Assembly: GCA_001940645.1 (NCBI GenBank)
Contig: MDVS01000031.1
Location: forward strand, 1 to 40,992
Length of the DNA stretch: 40,992 bases
Direction: 5' to 3'
Origin: Candidatus Heimdallarchaeota archaeon LC_3
Lineage (GTDB): Archaea; Asgardarchaeota; Heimdallarchaeia; Hodarchaeales; LC-3
Under the pieces are notes generated by a model that searched no databases, was not told the origin of the DNA, and saw only the letters and a list, made by a program, of their open reading frames with translations. Shown here piece by piece: positions 8,429-16,512 of this stretch (position 1 is its first letter; each line of letters begins with the position of its first letter). A program made the translations under genes and the position numbers.

Positions 8429-9040
8429 ATGAAGAATTTTTATTGTAAACACTGTGGAGAAAAATTACAAGAATCAAATTTGAATTCATGTCCTTCGTGT
8501 GGAGGAATTTTGAGATCAAGTCCAATTAATAAAGTTTCTTCTGTTTCATCTTGGTTTAATAAAACTAAAACAAAATTTATTGAATCGAGCAAACCAAAAA
8601 TAGAAAAAGCTAGATCTAGTGTGTCAGAGGGATTAGATAAGCTTATAGAATCCATAAATGATACAAACAATCTCCATTTTGGTGGTAAGGAAATTTCCCC
8701 AAAATATCGAGAAAAACTTGCACAAACATTATCTAGCCTTAAAGAAAAGATTCAATCACCTAATGAATCTGGAAGTACGACTAAAGATTATTTTGTTGAT
8801 GATTCTAAGGCTGAAGAAATTATTAGACATGAATTATTAAATCAGCTTAAAAATGATCGATGTATTGTGTGTTATGCAGGATTTAAAAATCAAAAAAATG
8901 TTAATGTCCTACTTTGTCCTCAGTGTGGACAAGGTGGTCACTTTGATCATTTAAAACAATATATTGATAATAACAATGGTTTGTGTCCAGTTTGCAGAAA
9001 AAACAGTCAAATTACAAAATGGTTTAATTTCACATTTTAA
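8429..9040 (+). CDS. Zinc-ribbon plus RING/PHD-like zinc-finger protein
   Basis: The N-terminus is a zinc ribbon (C6, C9, C21, C24). A Ser/Lys-rich, largely helical linker of about 110 residues follows. The C-terminus has eight regularly spaced ligands: C145-x2-C148-x14-C163-x2-C166-x4-H171-x2-H174-x11-C186-x2-C189. This is the cross-brace spacing of PHD/RING-CH fingers, with His instead of Cys as sixth ligand. RING-type proteins act as E3 ubiquitin ligases in eukaryotes, and Asgard genomes encode ubiquitin systems. An E3-like role is therefore possible but is inference. It follows the Roadblock gene by 48 bases. There is no membrane segment. A plain double zinc-finger scaffold is the main alternative. 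Confidence 0.7.
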   Translation: MKNFYCKHCGEKLQESNLNSCPSCGGILRSSPINKVSSVSSWFNKTKTKFIESSKPKIEKARSSVSEGLDKLIESINDTNNLHFGGKEISPKYREKLAQTLSSLKEKIQSPNESGSTTKDYFVDDSKAEEIIRHELLNQLKNDRCIVCYAGFKNQKNVNVLLCPQCGQGGHFDHLKQYIDNNNGLCPVCRKNSQITKWFNFTF

Positions 9041-9148
9041 TTAGAAAAATTAAAAAAAATATCATAAAAAAGCTCTGCATGTTTTACATTACTTATGAAT
9101 TAACTTCTAGTTAACTGAATTTGATATTAGACTATCTTTGGTGCACGA

Positions 9149-11032
9149 ATGAAATTATTTGACCGTATGATTTTAGCCCTTCTTGTAATCTCAGGTATTC
9201 TAATATTAAATTATGTTGGAGAAGCTGGATTAGACCAAATAAGAGCAAAAATAAACGTCACTCAACTCCCAGCTGAAGAATTCAATCTGAATACCGATAA
9301 AATACCCGACTTTTGGAATGTTAATGAAATAAAAAATGAAGATTTAGATATTACTGTAATAGATTCAGGCATCAAAGAAAAAATAAATATCACAACGTAC
9401 TACTTTAACTCTGGTGAATATGATAATCATCCAATTCGAGTGTTTGCTGAGGTTAGAAAACTCGAATCGATTAATCAATCGAGACCTGCAATATTATTTA
9501 TACATGGATTTGGTGGTAATCATACTCAAGTTGATCCTTACGTAGACTATTATTCAAATAAAGGATTCATAACACTCTCAATAGATCTTCCTGGTTTTTC
9601 TGGTCAAACAACTGGATTTCCAGAATTATCACCAGATTTTTTGGAGATTTCTTCAAATAATCCCAAAGCTTCTGCCCTTTATATTCTTGAAAGGTCAGTG
9701 ATAAATTCTATCTCTCTGTTGACTACTATTCCGGAAGTCAATCAGTCTCAGATAATTGTTGTAGGGGGCTCTCTAGGTGGAATTTTGTCAATTTATGCTT
9801 CTGCCTTAGATACAAGAATATTTGCTAGTGCTATTTTTCTTGCAGCAGGAGACTTTGCTGATGGGATAAAATATGGTGGATTATTAAACGCTTTTTTTCC
9901 AAGAGATAAATATCCCTCTCCACTCGAAAGTCAAGAGGTAAGAGATTTTTTACAAAAATTTGATCCCTTAATTTATGCTAAACATTCAAATGTTCCCATA
10001 TTTTATTCTATTGGGACAAACGATGAATTCTTCTCAATTGAATCTGCAAATAAAACTTACAGTCAATTTCCTACAAATAAAGCGGTGAACTTCATTCCAG
10101 GTCATAATCATGATTTAAGTCTTGATTTAACTGTTGAATCAACAGATATGTGGTTAAGTGCCACAATCAATAATTCGATTATCTTACCTGAATTTAATAT
10201 TACTCAATTAAACTCAAATAATATAATCGCTGAACAAACACAAATTACTATTAGAGTGGAGTCATCTATGCCAATTCGAGTAATGAAATTTCATTATAAA
10301 GAAAATTACATGGGGATTAAATGGAAAACTGTAGATTTAAAAAATTTCAACACTATAGGTAATACTTCTTTGGCATTCTATATGTTAGAGGCACCTGTTA
10401 CCTCTGTGCCAGTGACTTGGTTTGTTTCAGTTGAACTAGATAATGGTGCTACATTTTCCTCCCTTTTATATGAAAATTCCTTATCTAATATTATTTTTCT
10501 CCCTTGGATGGGAATTTTGGGAATTTTATTAGCATTACCCATAGTTATTCAATTGTATATTAAATACCGTAGGTTTTCTAAAAGAGGATTTGATTCGAAT
10601 ACAAAAAATCATATTTTTATCATTATTTCTGAAATAGTATCAATTATTTCCATTCAAAGTTTATTCATCTATAGTGTTCTATCATTACCTTGGTTTGTGA
10701 TCCGATATCAGGAAAGCTACAAATTGACTGCAACTTTACCCACATTTCTAAATTTGGTAGTTAATGAAGATATAGTAGGCTATGGTGTAGCAATATTATT
10801 GTATCTAGGATTAGTAGTAAGTTTAGCTTCACCGAGAGTTGGTTGGATATTTGGAGCAGCAATAAGCAGTTTGTTAATGTTAGCTACTATTCCAATACTT
10901 TCAACAAGCTTTGGCTATACTTATGGATTCTTTTTAGCACTAATCCTTCCAATCTTGCAATTTTTAGTATCTATTGCATTTTTCCGTTTTATCAAAAAAG
11001 TAGTTTGGAAGGATGAAGAAGGATTAAATTAA
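9149..11032 (+). CDS. Membrane-anchored alpha/beta hydrolase with C-terminal multi-helix domain
   Basis: The protein has an N-terminal membrane segment or signal anchor (about residues 7-23). An extracytoplasmic alpha/beta-hydrolase domain follows at about 85-340. It shows an oxyanion strand LFIHGFGGNH, nucleophile elbow VVGGSLGG with Ser208, acid in GTNDEFF (about 292) and a His in IPGHNHD (319 or 321). Next comes a beta-rich stretch of ~100 residues and then about six hydrophobic segments to the C-terminus. The hydrolase resembles the dienelactone-hydrolase/acyl-peptidase/esterase group; the substrate is unknown. Its 3' end overlaps the convergent PLP-enzyme gene by 9 bases. Fusion to a C-terminal membrane domain is less common than the hydrolase alone. 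Confidence 0.8.
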   Translation: MKLFDRMILALLVISGILILNYVGEAGLDQIRAKINVTQLPAEEFNLNTDKIPDFWNVNEIKNEDLDITVIDSGIKEKINITTYYFNSGEYDNHPIRVFAEVRKLESINQSRPAILFIHGFGGNHTQVDPYVDYYSNKGFITLSIDLPGFSGQTTGFPELSPDFLEISSNNPKASALYILERSVINSISLLTTIPEVNQSQIIVVGGSLGGILSIYASALDTRIFASAIFLAAGDFADGIKYGGLLNAFFPRDKYPSPLESQEVRDFLQKFDPLIYAKHSNVPIFYSIGTNDEFFSIESANKTYSQFPTNKAVNFIPGHNHDLSLDLTVESTDMWLSATINNSIILPEFNITQLNSNNIIAEQTQITIRVESSMPIRVMKFHYKENYMGIKWKTVDLKNFNTIGNTSLAFYMLEAPVTSVPVTWFVSVELDNGATFSSLLYENSLSNIIFLPWMGILGILLALPIVIQLYIKYRRFSKRGFDSNTKNHIFIIISEIVSIISIQSLFIYSVLSLPWFVIRYQESYKLTATLPTFLNLVVNEDIVGYGVAILLYLGLVVSLASPRVGWIFGAAISSLLMLATIPILSTSFGYTYGFFLALILPILQFLVSIAFFRFIKKVVWKDEEGLN

Positions 11033-12334
11033 ATCCAATGCTTTATTCAAATCTTGAATTAAGTCTTCTACTGATTCTATTCCTACAGATAATCGAATTA
11101 AGTCATCAGAAATTCCTCTTTCTTCACGAACTTCTTTAGGAACAGCAGCATGAGTCATACTAGCTGGATGTGTAATCATACTTTCTACAGCTCCTAAAGA
11201 TTCTGCTAAATACCACAATTCCACATTATTCATTAGCATAATTCCCTCTTCTAATCCACCTTCCAACTCGAAAGATATAATTGCTCCAAAACCCTTCATT
11301 TGAGTTTTTGCGATCTCATAATTAATATGGCTGCTTAATCCAGGATAATTTACATGTTTTACTTTTGAATGTCCTAACAAAAATGAAACAATTTTGTTAG
11401 CATTTTCATCTTGTCTTTCCATTCTTATAGCTAGAGTCTTAATACCTAATATTGTTAACCAACAATCCATAGGTCCAGGTACTGCTCCAACTGAATTCTG
11501 TATAAATTTCAACGAAGTAAATAAGGAATTAACTTTCTCGGTTTTCTGTTTGTTGTTTTCTGGATCAATAACTGGCTTTCCCATGAAATCTTTAATGAGT
11601 TCATCTTCATGATACCATTTTGTTAACTTATCATTGACAACGACAATTCCACCAACTAATTGGTTATGACCACTGAGAAATTTCGTTGAGGAATGTAAAA
11701 TTAAATCAATTCCAAAAATTAAGGGTTTGAATAAATATGGAGTCATAAATGTATTATCAACTAGTGAAAATATTTTATTCTCATCCTTCCGGGTTGAATT
11801 TTCTGAATTAATTATTTGCATTATATTTTCTAAGTCAGCAACCTTTAATAAGGGATTAGTGGGTGTTTCTAGCCAAACTAGTCTTGTCTGTGAGGTGATT
11901 GCCTTTTTCACATTTTCAGCATACCGTGTATCCGCATAGGTAAAATTTAATCCATATTTTCTATAACTCTGTTCAAAAAGTCTATATACTCCTCCATATG
12001 CATCGTCACAAACAACCACATGATCCTGACTCTTCAATAAGGCCTTGATAACAGCATCAGCTGCTGCCATGCCAGTGGAAAACGAAATTGCATATTTAGA
12101 ACCCTCTAATGAAGCCACTAAATCCTCTAAAACTGTACGAGTTGGGTTCTGAGTACGAGAATATTCGTAGCCGAGATTTTTACCTATTTCAGTTAACACA
12201 TACGTAGCGGTCTGATATATCGGTGTAAGAATAGCTCCTGTGGTAGGATCAGGATTTTGACCAGCATGAACGACTTTTGAATTAAAATTTAGATTATTAA
12301 TATTTTTCTTTTTAAATTTAGATTTATTGTTCAT
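11024..12334 (-). CDS. Cys/Met metabolism PLP-dependent enzyme (cystathionine gamma-synthase/lyase family)
   Basis: This is a fold-type I PLP enzyme of trans-sulfuration or methionine metabolism. Visible hallmarks are YEYSRTQNPTRTVLE, FSTGMAAADAV, LVWLETPTNPLLKV, LVDNTFMTPY, the PLP lysine K218 in SSTKFLSGH, VGAVPGPMDCWL and the C-terminal LSVGIESVEDLIQDL. Gamma-synthase, gamma-lyase and beta-lyase activities cannot be told apart by eye. At 436 residues it is longer than the usual ~390. An extra ~30 residues (roughly WYHEDELIKDFMGKPVIDPE onward) sit between the PLP lysine and the FIQNSVGAVPGP motif. There is also a basic N-terminal extension. It is convergent with the membrane hydrolase gene. 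Confidence 0.93.
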   Translation of the reverse strand: MNNKSKFKKKNINNLNFNSKVVHAGQNPDPTTGAILTPIYQTATYVLTEIGKNLGYEYSRTQNPTRTVLEDLVASLEGSKYAISFSTGMAAADAVIKALLKSQDHVVVCDDAYGGVYRLFEQSYRKYGLNFTYADTRYAENVKKAITSQTRLVWLETPTNPLLKVADLENIMQIINSENSTRKDENKIFSLVDNTFMTPYLFKPLIFGIDLILHSSTKFLSGHNQLVGGIVVVNDKLTKWYHEDELIKDFMGKPVIDPENNKQKTEKVNSLFTSLKFIQNSVGAVPGPMDCWLTILGIKTLAIRMERQDENANKIVSFLLGHSKVKHVNYPGLSSHINYEIAKTQMKGFGAIISFELEGGLEEGIMLMNNVELWYLAESLGAVESMITHPASMTHAAVPKEVREERGISDDLIRLSVGIESVEDLIQDLNKALDLI

Positions 12335-12391
12335 TATTTATACCTTTTAATTTTTGTATTGGATTGATTATTTAAGAGATGTTTTATTTAA

Positions 12392-13243
12392 TCAGGAATT
12401 TTCAATCAAAATTATTTTATATGATTTAATTCTATTTTCAATTACTTGTGTTTTTGGTCTTGATTGTAAATTATCAAGTTTTTCTTTTATTAGATCAATA
12501 ATGATTTTATAAAATACTGCAGATAGTTTTTTATGTGATTTTTTGAAAGATTTAATAGCATTGGAGAAAAATTTTGTGTTATCTAATGTTAAATAAATTG
12601 TTGCTTGATTAAAATTCTCGATTACAGCTTTTTCAAATGGATAATCTTCTATATAATCAGCATCAGTATACAACAATGATTTTCTTTTACTATCCCATAA
12701 GAAATGATTTTGATTATAATCTAAAAATAATTCTTTAACAGATGAATAATACATTAAGTTAAAAAGTTCCATAATTGAATCAGATGTATTAAATTTGCAT
12801 ATTGGATAAAAAAAGAATTTTTGGAAAATTATAAATCCATTTGATATGTTAGATTCATAAATTAGAAACGGCGGATAATATTTACCTAAACTTTTTAATG
12901 TTTTCATACGAGCAACGTGATATTTTGCTCTATCAAAATATTCTTCATTATCATCCTTATTCTTCTCATAAAATCTTAAAACAGCAAAATTCTTAGAATA
13001 ATTTGTTTTTTTTCTCGATTTAAAGCTAATAGGAAAGAGTGTAACAAAAGCGGGGTGTACTAATCCTTCTTCTGTTCTTCGAACAGAATAAAAATCAGTT
13101 CTGTTATCAACATTCTTGATATTTTTCTCCCTATAGTAATGTCTGATGGATTTTTCTAATTGTAATCCTTTTTCTTTGCCTAAAATGTCTTTTAATGAGA
13201 TTTTAATGATCTCAACAGGTTCTTTAAAAGATTTTTGATCCAT
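12392..13243 (-). CDS. Degenerate protein-kinase-like fold protein (putative)
   Basis: No family is recognised outright. The order of motifs nevertheless recalls a kinase/APH-type fold. A strand with Arg/Lys (NFAVLRFYEK) sits where the ATP-lysine strand would be. A helix and hinge-like strand follow (NGFIIFQKFFFYP). Then comes FLDYNQNHFLWD (175-184), similar to the catalytic loop HxDxxxxN, and LLYTDADYI (190-198), similar to the DFG/D-x-D metal site. The catalytic Asp position is occupied by D175 or shifted, so activity is uncertain. The protein is Lys/Phe-rich and very AT-coded, with no membrane segment. It is monocistronic. An 18-bp inverted repeat lies just upstream of its start. Confidence 0.5.
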   Translation of the reverse strand: MDQKSFKEPVEIIKISLKDILGKEKGLQLEKSIRHYYREKNIKNVDNRTDFYSVRRTEEGLVHPAFVTLFPISFKSRKKTNYSKNFAVLRFYEKNKDDNEEYFDRAKYHVARMKTLKSLGKYYPPFLIYESNISNGFIIFQKFFFYPICKFNTSDSIMELFNLMYYSSVKELFLDYNQNHFLWDSKRKSLLYTDADYIEDYPFEKAVIENFNQATIYLTLDNTKFFSNAIKSFKKSHKKLSAVFYKIIIDLIKEKLDNLQSRPKTQVIENRIKSYKIILIENS

Positions 13244-13271
13244 GGTATTATTCCAATAAATTTCTGAAGAG

Positions 13272-13337
13272 AATTTATCTTTTAAAACTACTCCTAATAC
13301 AGAAAATATTTTCTAATAAAGTTTTAAAAGATAAATT
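13272..13337. repeat. 18-bp perfect inverted repeat with 30-nt spacer
   Basis: AATTTATCTTTTAAAACT at 13272-13289 and its exact reverse complement at 13320-13337 are separated by 30 bases. The repeat lies 29 bases upstream of the ATG of the kinase-like gene (minus strand) and about 200 bases upstream of the coiled-coil gene (plus). It could fold as a stem-loop in the leader of the kinase-like mRNA or be a binding site for a dimeric regulator. The sequence is A/T-rich, which raises the chance level. Confidence 0.6.
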
Positions 13338-13537
13338 GATTACTTTATTATGTTTATAAAAAATCAATTCATGTCTTAAAACAAGATGAATTTATATTAT
13401 TCAAAGAAATACATGAATTATACTTTAAAATTGAAATAAAGATAGAAGTTATTTTTGGAACATTTATAAGAAATAAATTACCATTCTAACAAATTCCATT
13501 CTTTTTTAATTGGACTAATTTTTAGAAAACCTCAAGA

Positions 13538-14806
13538 ATGATAAACATGCAAGTAACAGTAAAAAAACAGAGAGAAAATAAAAACATCGAAGATTCTTCT
13601 ACTCTCAACTCTGAAGAAGGACCTACAACAAATTCTGAAGAACAAGAATTAAAAGAAAAAGTTGTTAAAGAAGAAAAAGAAGAGATAAAAGACAATAAAC
13701 AGAAAAAAGAAAAGGGAAAACCTATAAAAGTAGATATTGACACAAATGATAAACCTCTTGAAGAATTAAAAGAAAAAGTTGTTAAAGAAGAAAAAGAAGA
13801 GATAAAAGAAGATCAACAGAAAAAAGAAAGGAGAAAATCTATAAAAGTAGATATTGACGTCACTGATAAACCCCTTGAAGAATTAAAGCAACTAATTAAG
13901 GTAAGAGAGATCGAGAGAACAAAAGTTCTCGATTCTTTAAGAGAAATTAATCAACAAAGAGAACAAGTTAAAGAAAAAAGAAATGATTATAATCAAGAAT
14001 CAGCTGAATCATTTGCTAAAGTTTCTGAATTAAAAGAAAAAAGGGATGGAACAAACAAAGAAATTCGTGAATTAAAAACAACTCGTGGAAGTGTTCTTGC
14101 AGAATTAAAAGATCTTAGTCAGCGTGAAAGAGAAATAATTCAGCAATTTCAATCCCAAGATGATAATAAAAAAATCAATAAGAAAGATGCTCGTTCAATT
14201 CAAAACCACATAGAAAAACTAGAATGGCAACTTCAAACCGTTCCTAATTTAACATTAATTGAACAACGAGCTCTTATGGATAGAATAGATGAACTTTCAT
14301 CTAAACTGGGAGAAGTAGAGGTATCCGAAGCTGCACAACGCGAACTTAAAGAGATTAGAAGAAGAAAGGGGAATTTGAAAGGATTCTTAGATGATTCTTG
14401 GAAACAATTATCAGAGCTTGTTTCTGCAAGCCAGGGAAGACATAATAGATTAAGTGAGCTGTATGATACTGGAAAAAAGTCGAAATATGAAGCAGATAAG
14501 AACCACGAGTTATTTATTAAGAAAGTCGAAGAAGCTAGAAAATATAGAAATCGATTAAGAGTACTAAAAGCTGAATTAGATGTAGTTTACCCAGCTATGA
14601 AAAAATTACAAGAAAAGAAGCGAAAAAGTGATCAATCATTACGTACTGAAAGAACTATAGAGATTAAAGAAGAAAAAAGAACAGAAATTAAGAGGAAACT
14701 TTCTACAAAGAAAGGATTAAGCATTGAAGAGATGAAATTCATGTTAGAGAATCAGATGATTAATCTAGAAAGTAACAAGGGGAAAAAAAAGCGTAGTAAA
14801 AAATAA
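13538..14806 (+). CDS. Long coiled-coil protein (COG1340-like)
   Basis: The 422 residues are almost entirely charged heptad-type helix (Glu/Lys/Arg/Gln), with no membrane segment or signal. After an acidic N-terminus there is a 39-residue duplication (about 37-75 and 76-114). A long coiled coil then runs from about 115 to 380 with phrases such as SELKEKRDGTNKEIRELK, typical of the uncharacterised archaeal coiled-coil group COG1340. The C-terminus is basic (KGKKKRSKK). Eukaryote-like roles such as tethering or scaffolding are imaginable but not shown. Similarity to other coiled coils can be compositional, so the family assignment is tentative. It is preceded by a 294-bp non-coding gap and followed by a GT2 gene. 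Confidence 0.75.
   Translation: MINMQVTVKKQRENKNIEDSSTLNSEEGPTTNSEEQELKEKVVKEEKEEIKDNKQKKEKGKPIKVDIDTNDKPLEELKEKVVKEEKEEIKEDQQKKERRKSIKVDIDVTDKPLEELKQLIKVREIERTKVLDSLREINQQREQVKEKRNDYNQESAESFAKVSELKEKRDGTNKEIRELKTTRGSVLAELKDLSQREREIIQQFQSQDDNKKINKKDARSIQNHIEKLEWQLQTVPNLTLIEQRALMDRIDELSSKLGEVEVSEAAQRELKEIRRRKGNLKGFLDDSWKQLSELVSASQGRHNRLSELYDTGKKSKYEADKNHELFIKKVEEARKYRNRLRVLKAELDVVYPAMKKLQEKKRKSDQSLRTERTIEIKEEKRTEIKRKLSTKKGLSIEEMKFMLENQMINLESNKGKKKRSKK
13646..13879 (+). repeat. Tandem 117-bp duplication within the coiled-coil gene
   Basis: Two in-frame units (13646-13762 and 13763-13879) each encode 39 residues starting ELKEKVVKEEKEEIK and ending near KPLE. The second copy differs by several substitutions (for example KGKPIKVDIDTND versus RRKSIKVDIDVTD). 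It is therefore a duplication with some divergence, and the frame is preserved. It lengthens the charged N-terminal region. Confidence 0.9.
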
Positions 14807-14886
14807 ATTCTTCTTATAACTTGTTTCTTTTTTTGCCTATTTTTTTAGTTGGATAAACAAAAAATTATCCTCTATGATGTAATAGA

Positions 14887-16479
14887 ATGAAAAAATTCCT
14901 TAATAAGTTTATTGTTATCTTATTCCTTATTATCTTCATTATTGAAATTATTTTTAGTAGTATTTATATATTTGATTCTTTTTTTCTCCTTTTTGAAAGA
15001 ATCACTTATGGGTCTTTAGTTGACCCAGAGGTGTTATTAAACATTATAATTTTTATTTACGAATTGATTATAATTCCAATGGGATTGTTTTTATTTCTTC
15101 ATATTCCTCTAGCTCTTGCTTCAAGAAGTTATGAGACAGCAAAGATAAACTCATCTAATCAACCTAAAGTAAGTATCATTATCCCTACAGCTTATCCAAA
15201 CATTTTAGCTTTAGAAGCAAATTTTAAAAAAATTAAGGAAATTCTTTACAAAAATTATGAAGTTGTAGTTGTAGATAATTCCCAGAATTTGAAACTTGTG
15301 GAAAAAATTAAAAACTTAACAAATCGTTATAATGTCCTTTTTTATCACAGAGAAGCTAAAAAGGGTTTTAAAAGTGGAAATATTAACTATATCTTAGATA
15401 AGATAAAATCAAAATATTTTTTATTTATTGATATTGATCAAATAATAGTTCCTGATAGTATCATAAATTTTGTAGAACTATTAGAAGCGGATGAGAAATT
15501 AGCATTTGTACAAGCAAAATACAAAATTCAAAATGACAATTCTATTGTTCGAATTGCAATTTCGATAATGTATTCATATTATTATGAAATTTTATCCCGT
15601 GGAAAAGATTTCAGAAAAACCGTCCTTTTTAACGGTACGACAGCATGTTTTAGAAGATCAGCAATTTTGGCAGTAAATGGATTTCCTGACAAAACCTATT
15701 GCGAAGATATTGATATAAGTAATAAATTAATCCTTTCAGGATTTAAATCAAGATTTTTAAATGAATACGCTACTACAGCTTTAGTACCGTGGAGATTGAG
15801 TGATTTTATTTCTAGTACATGGAGATGGGCTCATGGTGCTACTAGTATAGTAAAAGTAAGAACAAAAGAAATATTTTCATCAAAGAAAATAGGCGGGATC
15901 ACTAAAGTTGAATTATTTATGAATAATCTTGTTTGGATAACAGGATCAGGAACGATTTTACTAGCAATAAGCTTATTAATTATTTATTTAGGCGGTTGGG
16001 AAACTCTTCGGCCACAATATTCAATTTCAATTTTACATGAAATAATTATATTTGACGGATTTCAATTTTTTGCATTATTTTTTGCTTTTAATACTTTAAT
16101 AGGAAGTATGGTTGCTGTGTTTGGATCGAATTCCCTTAAATGGTTCTTAGTATTACCTGTTTATTTTATTGCTACATTAAGCCTATTTTTTTTTATTTTT
16201 CCAGCAGTAATTAGTGCAATATTCAATAAAAACTTACCATCGGATTCAAGAAGTGAATGGAATAAAAGATTGAATTACAACCTGTATGGCTTATTCATGA
16301 TACCTTATGGATTGATAAACCTTTTAATTGGATTAGAAGCTCTATTTAAAATGAATTTAATAGGTTTGTTTTTTATTATGATAGCAATTAGTACCATTAC
16401 TCCTTTTTTATTTTTAATTTTTGACAGATTTACTAATATTAAAAAACTTGAACAAGAATATTTTGAACAATTCCTCTAA
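14887..16479 (+). CDS. Membrane glycosyltransferase family 2 (cellulose-synthase-like)
   Basis: This is a processive-type or polyprenyl-linked GT2 enzyme in the membrane. Two N-terminal membrane helices (about 8-38 and 50-78) precede the GT-A domain. That domain has VSIIIPTAYP, VVVVDNSQN, the DxD site IDIDQ at about 181-185, the acceptor/base region GFPDKTYCEDIDIS and the SSTWRWAHGA motif, equivalent to QxxRW. Four or more C-terminal helices follow, as in cellulose/hyaluronan synthase relatives. The donor and product are unknown. A surface polysaccharide or glycolipid role is the simplest inference. It converges on priL with 33 bases between stops. Further glycan genes (25522-28695) lie 9 kb away. 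Confidence 0.9.
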   Translation: MKKFLNKFIVILFLIIFIIEIIFSSIYIFDSFFLLFERITYGSLVDPEVLLNIIIFIYELIIIPMGLFLFLHIPLALASRSYETAKINSSNQPKVSIIIPTAYPNILALEANFKKIKEILYKNYEVVVVDNSQNLKLVEKIKNLTNRYNVLFYHREAKKGFKSGNINYILDKIKSKYFLFIDIDQIIVPDSIINFVELLEADEKLAFVQAKYKIQNDNSIVRIAISIMYSYYYEILSRGKDFRKTVLFNGTTACFRRSAILAVNGFPDKTYCEDIDISNKLILSGFKSRFLNEYATTALVPWRLSDFISSTWRWAHGATSIVKVRTKEIFSSKKIGGITKVELFMNNLVWITGSGTILLAISLLIIYLGGWETLRPQYSISILHEIIIFDGFQFFALFFAFNTLIGSMVAVFGSNSLKWFLVLPVYFIATLSLFFFIFPAVISAIFNKNLPSDSRSEWNKRLNYNLYGLFMIPYGLINLLIGLEALFKMNLIGLFFIMIAISTITPFLFLIFDRFTNIKKLEQEYFEQFL

Positions 16480-16512
16480 AGCACTTTTGATAAGTAAACT
16501 AAAAATTCTTTA

